Assembly (NCBI RefSeq): GCF_047461615.1
Contig: NZ_JANSHI010000011.1
Coordinates: 1-64,000, forward strand
Length of the DNA: 64,000 bases
Reading direction: 5' to 3'
Source of the DNA: Thermostichus sp047461615
Lineage (GTDB): Bacteria > Cyanobacteriota > Cyanobacteriia > Thermostichales > Thermostichaceae
In this document: positions 61,465-64,000 of the stretch, one piece after another
Position numbering within the stretch: position 1 is the stretch's first letter
How the letters are laid out: each line of letters starts with the position of its first letter
The notes under the pieces: generated by a model
What the model saw: the letters and a program-made list of their open reading frames with translations, nothing else
What the model was told of the DNA's origin: nothing
Databases searched by the model: none
Made by a program: the position numbers and the translations under genes

Positions 61465-62448
61465 CTACACCTCCAGCGCTAGGGGAACAGGGCTGCGGCG
61501 AGGGATCTCGTAGGTCATCCGATCCCGAGCCAGGAGGGTGTTGGGAAAAATGGCCCGGGCTTCGGCCAGCAGGTCTTCCAAAGTGATGGGGCCATCCGAG
61601 GTGTAGCGAGGGCTGAAGTGAGTGAGGATGAGGGTTTGGGCTTTGGCTTCGGCGGCCACCCGCGCAGCCATGGCAGCAGTGGAGTGCTTGGCGCGCTGGG
61701 CCAAGTCGCGATCGGCTTCGGCATAGGTGGCCTCGTGGATGACCAGATCGGCGGCGCGAGAGAGGTCAACGGCGTTGCGGCAGAAAGTCGTGTCGGTGCA
61801 GTAGGAAAACTTGCGGCCTGGAATGGGATCCCCCACGTAGTCTCGTCCGTGGAGCCAGCGGCCTTGCCAGAAGATGGATTGCCCAGCTTTGAGCTGGCCG
61901 TAGAGGGGACCAGGTGGGATTCCATCCGCTTGGGCCTTGGCCACGTTAAAAGTGCCTGGTCGGTCCTGTTCCACCACGCGGTAGCCAAAGGCAGGCACCC
62001 GGTGATCCAGGGGCGCGCAAAAGACCCAGTACTCCGGATCCTGGAGAATGAGACCTGTCTCTATGGTGTGAACCCGAAAGGAATAGGGGATCCGCGTCTC
62101 GCTATATCGCAGCACCGCCTTCAGATACTCTTCTAGGCCAGGGGGACCGTAGATGTCGATGTGTTGGGGGGTGCTGCCCAGGCCGCAGGAAGCCAACAGT
62201 CCCGGCAGGCCGTAGATGTGGTCCCCGTGCATGTGAGTGATGAAAATGCGGCGCAACTGGCTGGGGCGCAGCTCGTCTAAGCGCAGGAGCTGGTGTTGGG
62301 TGCCCTCGCCACAATCAAACAGCCACCATTCCGACCGCTGCGGAAACTGCACCGCCACTCCTGACACATTGCGCTGGCGGGTGGGCATGCCGGAGCTGGT
62401 ACCCAGAAAGGTAACCCGGATAGCGTTAGGATCCGTCACAAGGGTCAA
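61465..62448 (-). CDS. rnz: Ribonuclease Z
   Basis: 327 residues, starting at TTG 62448; GTG 62439 is an alternative. MBL-fold RNase Z: FLGTSSGMPTRQRNVS, the zinc motif FITHMHGDHIYGLPGLL, then IHEATYAEAD and LILTHFSPRY. The length is that of the short bacterial form. It cuts the 3' trailer from tRNA precursors lacking encoded CCA, such as the tRNA-Pro here. It is divergent from the IscA/SufA-type gene with a 95-bp shared upstream region. Confidence 0.95.
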   Translation of the reverse strand: MTLVTDPNAIRVTFLGTSSGMPTRQRNVSGVAVQFPQRSEWWLFDCGEGTQHQLLRLDELRPSQLRRIFITHMHGDHIYGLPGLLASCGLGSTPQHIDIYGPPGLEEYLKAVLRYSETRIPYSFRVHTIETGLILQDPEYWVFCAPLDHRVPAFGYRVVEQDRPGTFNVAKAQADGIPPGPLYGQLKAGQSIFWQGRWLHGRDYVGDPIPGRKFSYCTDTTFCRNAVDLSRAADLVIHEATYAEADRDLAQRAKHSTAAMAARVAAEAKAQTLILTHFSPRYTSDGPITLEDLLAEARAIFPNTLLARDRMTYEIPRRSPVPLALEV

Positions 62449-62543
62449 ACGTCGACAACGTTAAGGAACGGGATCCCTAGCTTATCAACTGTTTCTGCCT
62501 GGAAAGGATTGTTAGGATAGGGGTACGTGTCAGCTTTCCCGCC

Positions 62544-62897
62544 ATGATCACCTTGACCGATAGCGCCATCCAAGAGCTAAAGCGCCTGCGCAGCAAGTAC
62601 GAGAAAGAGGGATCCCAGCCCATCTTGCGCCTGGGGGTCAAGCCCAGCGGCTGCTCTGGCCTCTCCTATGTGATGAACTTTGAGTCTCAGGCCAACCCCG
62701 ACGATCACACCTTCGACTTTGGGGATCTCCGGGTGGCGGTGGATCCCTTGAGCATGACCCTGCTCCAGGGCCTCACTGTCGACTTTTCCGAAGATCTGTT
62801 GGGGGGTGGCTTCAAATTCAAGAATCCCAATGCCGTGGCTACCTGCGGCTGCGGCACTTCCTTTGCCACTGCTGAAACTGCTGCTGTCGGCCATTAG
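62544..62897 (+). CDS. A-type Fe-S carrier protein (IscA/SufA family)
   Basis: 117 residues. Three conserved Cys: SGCSGLSYVM and the C-terminal CGCGTSF. Such HesB/IscA proteins carry Fe-S clusters or iron to target enzymes; ilvD-type dehydratases are among typical clients. Length and domain are normal. It ends 6 bp before the stop of the convergent histidine-kinase gene. Whether it is SufA or IscA is not settled by sequence alone. Confidence 0.92.
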   Translation: MITLTDSAIQELKRLRSKYEKEGSQPILRLGVKPSGCSGLSYVMNFESQANPDDHTFDFGDLRVAVDPLSMTLLQGLTVDFSEDLLGGGFKFKNPNAVATCGCGTSFATAETAAVGH

Positions 62898-62903
62898 GGG
62901 GCC

Positions 62904-64000
62904 TCAAGGATTGGATGGCACTAGACTGGGCAGGCGTAGTACAAACCAGGTCCACCCCTTTTGGCTAGTGACCTGGATGTGGCCCCGCAGATACTCCACC
63001 CACTGCTTCACCAAAGCCAGCCCCAAACCGCTGCCCGGCTGGGTCCAGGGATCTACAGTGGGCACGCGGTAAAAGCGCTCGAAAATGTGGGGCAAGTGTT
63101 CGGGCTCAATCTGGGCAGTGTTGCCGATTCTGAGCTCCACTCCACCGGGAAAGGCTTGCACCTCTAAGCGGAGGGTTCCGCCCGGCTGGGTAAACTTGCA
63201 GGCATTTTCTAGCAGTTCCTTCAGGATCAGGGTTAGCTGCTGCGGGTAGCTGTAGAACGCTGTGGGCAATGAGGTCAGTTCCGCAGTCTCCAGCTTCAGT
63301 TGGCGGGCTTGGAGCCGTTCTCTCACCTCATCAAGCAGGTTTTTGCAGAGGCCCTGGAGATCGATAGCGGCAGCCTCAGAACTCAACTCCTTGGCTTCTA
63401 AGCCCTGCAGATCCAGCAGTCGGTTGATCAGCTCAATTTCGGCTTGGCACTCTTCCAAAGCAATACGTTGGTACTGCCGCTGCTTCTCGTTGAGGGGGGT
63501 GCGGCCCAGGAGTTCCAAGGCTAGTCTGATTTTGGTTAAGGGCGTGCGCAGCTCGTGGGAGACCGCGGCCAAAAAGTGGTCTTTGAGGCGGTTGAGCTGC
63601 TCCAAATCTGCTACCTGGCAGGCCAGTTGAGCAGTGCGCTCCTTCACCTTGGCTTCCAGTTCTTGGTTAAGCTGTTGTAGACGGCGTTGGGCCTGGCTAA
63701 CTTGCAGCAAGTGGTGCAGCCGCCGCTTCAGAACTGACCAGTGGATAGGCTTAGGGATGTAGTCACTGGCTCCTGCAGCAAAAGCCTCGTTGACAAAAGC
63801 TTCGTCTTCCAAAGCGGTGACGATTAAAATCGGCATGTCAGGGTTTTGGGCATGGAGGCGGCGGCAGCACTCAAACCCATCTAGGCCCGGCATCACCGCA
63901 TCCAGGAGTACTATATCTGGCTGGTAGCGGCTTGCAGCTTCTAGGCAGGCTAAGCCGCTGTCGGCTTCTAGGATGTGGTAGCCTTCTCGCTCCAGGGCGT
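62904..64000 (-). CDS. Hybrid receiver-histidine kinase (cut by window end)
   Basis: 365 codons are visible; the 5' end lies beyond 64000. An N-terminal receiver domain (phospho-Asp in IVLLDAVMPGLDGFECCRRL, Lys in DYIPKP) is followed by a coiled coil of about 45 residues. The histidine kinase core then begins: H-box AVSHELRTPLTKIRLALELL, N-box LLENACKFT, and GSGLGLALVKQWVEYL (G2). No transmembrane helix is seen, so it is cytosolic and likely takes its signal from another kinase via the receiver. The output target is unknown. Confidence 0.92.
   Translation of the reverse strand, partial: ALEREGYHILEADSGLACLEAASRYQPDIVLLDAVMPGLDGFECCRRLHAQNPDMPILIVTALEDEAFVNEAFAAGASDYIPKPIHWSVLKRRLHHLLQVSQAQRRLQQLNQELEAKVKERTAQLACQVADLEQLNRLKDHFLAAVSHELRTPLTKIRLALELLGRTPLNEKQRQYQRIALEECQAEIELINRLLDLQGLEAKELSSEAAAIDLQGLCKNLLDEVRERLQARQLKLETAELTSLPTAFYSYPQQLTLILKELLENACKFTQPGGTLRLEVQAFPGGVELRIGNTAQIEPEHLPHIFERFYRVPTVDPWTQPGSGLGLALVKQWVEYLRGHIQVTSQKGWTWFVLRLPSLVPSNP

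Overview
The window is chromosomal DNA of a cyanobacterium. Lineage markers include ndhB/ndhE/ndhG, ycf4, a DUF3181 protein, a cyanobacterial-type fbp-zwf pair and a gas-vesicle-K-like domain. High GC and extreme over-representation of the palindrome GGGATCCC (a HIP1-like iterated sequence) point, by inference, to the thermophilic hot-spring Synechococcus group (JA-3-3Ab / JA-2-3B'a type). Almost all of the sequence is coding, with many operon overlaps and several convergent genes that overlap at their 3' ends.

Region 1-24.6 kb: the 3' end of pyrG, a small zinc-binding DUF2256 protein, a PsiE-like membrane protein and a decayed cyclophilin gene. Next come a HAD hydrolase fused to gas vesicle protein K, ndhB and ycf4. 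An envelope/regulatory block follows: an SLH lipoprotein, DUF3181, and an ECF sigma - anti-sigma - exported coiled-coil trio. The rest is a Crp-family regulator, aminopeptidase P, rhodanese, ileS, cysK, dxs, a TPR protein, zwf, fbp and ilvD.

Region 24.6-33.3 kb is the most dynamic part. A phoX alkaline phosphatase with a three-repeat Pho box lies between a complete ilvD and a truncated second copy of the ilvD 3' end. The copies are identical over about 507 bp and then differ mainly at synonymous sites, as expected if DNA from a related strain had integrated by a crossover inside ilvD. Next is a probable sulfide/persulfide module: a BigR/SqrR-like ArsR repressor, a divergent persulfide-dioxygenase-like hydrolase that probably starts at ATT, a frameshifted DUF29 gene, a rhodanese with a YgaP-type membrane domain, and a SulP transporter. 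A membrane-anchored CofE-like protein converges on the transporter gene.

Region 33.3-51.6 kb holds housekeeping genes: thioredoxin, lipB, purB, pyrB, a GlcD-like oxidase, dgkA, ybeY, a KDPG-aldolase-family gene, an M23 peptidase, an ABC ATPase, a low-molecular-weight tyrosine phosphatase, metE, ndhE-ndhG, a TPM-domain protein, a lipoate-ligase-family gene, a YbjN-like gene and mtnN. metE has visibly lower GC than its neighbours.

Region 51.6-64 kb: a non-coding, hairpin-rich stretch and tRNA-Pro(GGG), then rpsB (with a possible regulatory leader), tsf, an amidohydrolase, queG and dnaN. Upstream of dnaN is a clear candidate chromosome origin: an AT-rich element, four TAG trios and eleven DnaA-box-like 9-mers in about 230 bp. 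Then come dusB, rpsR, rpmG, an RDD protein, rnz, an IscA/SufA-type protein and the 3' part of a receiver-histidine kinase gene cut by the window edge.
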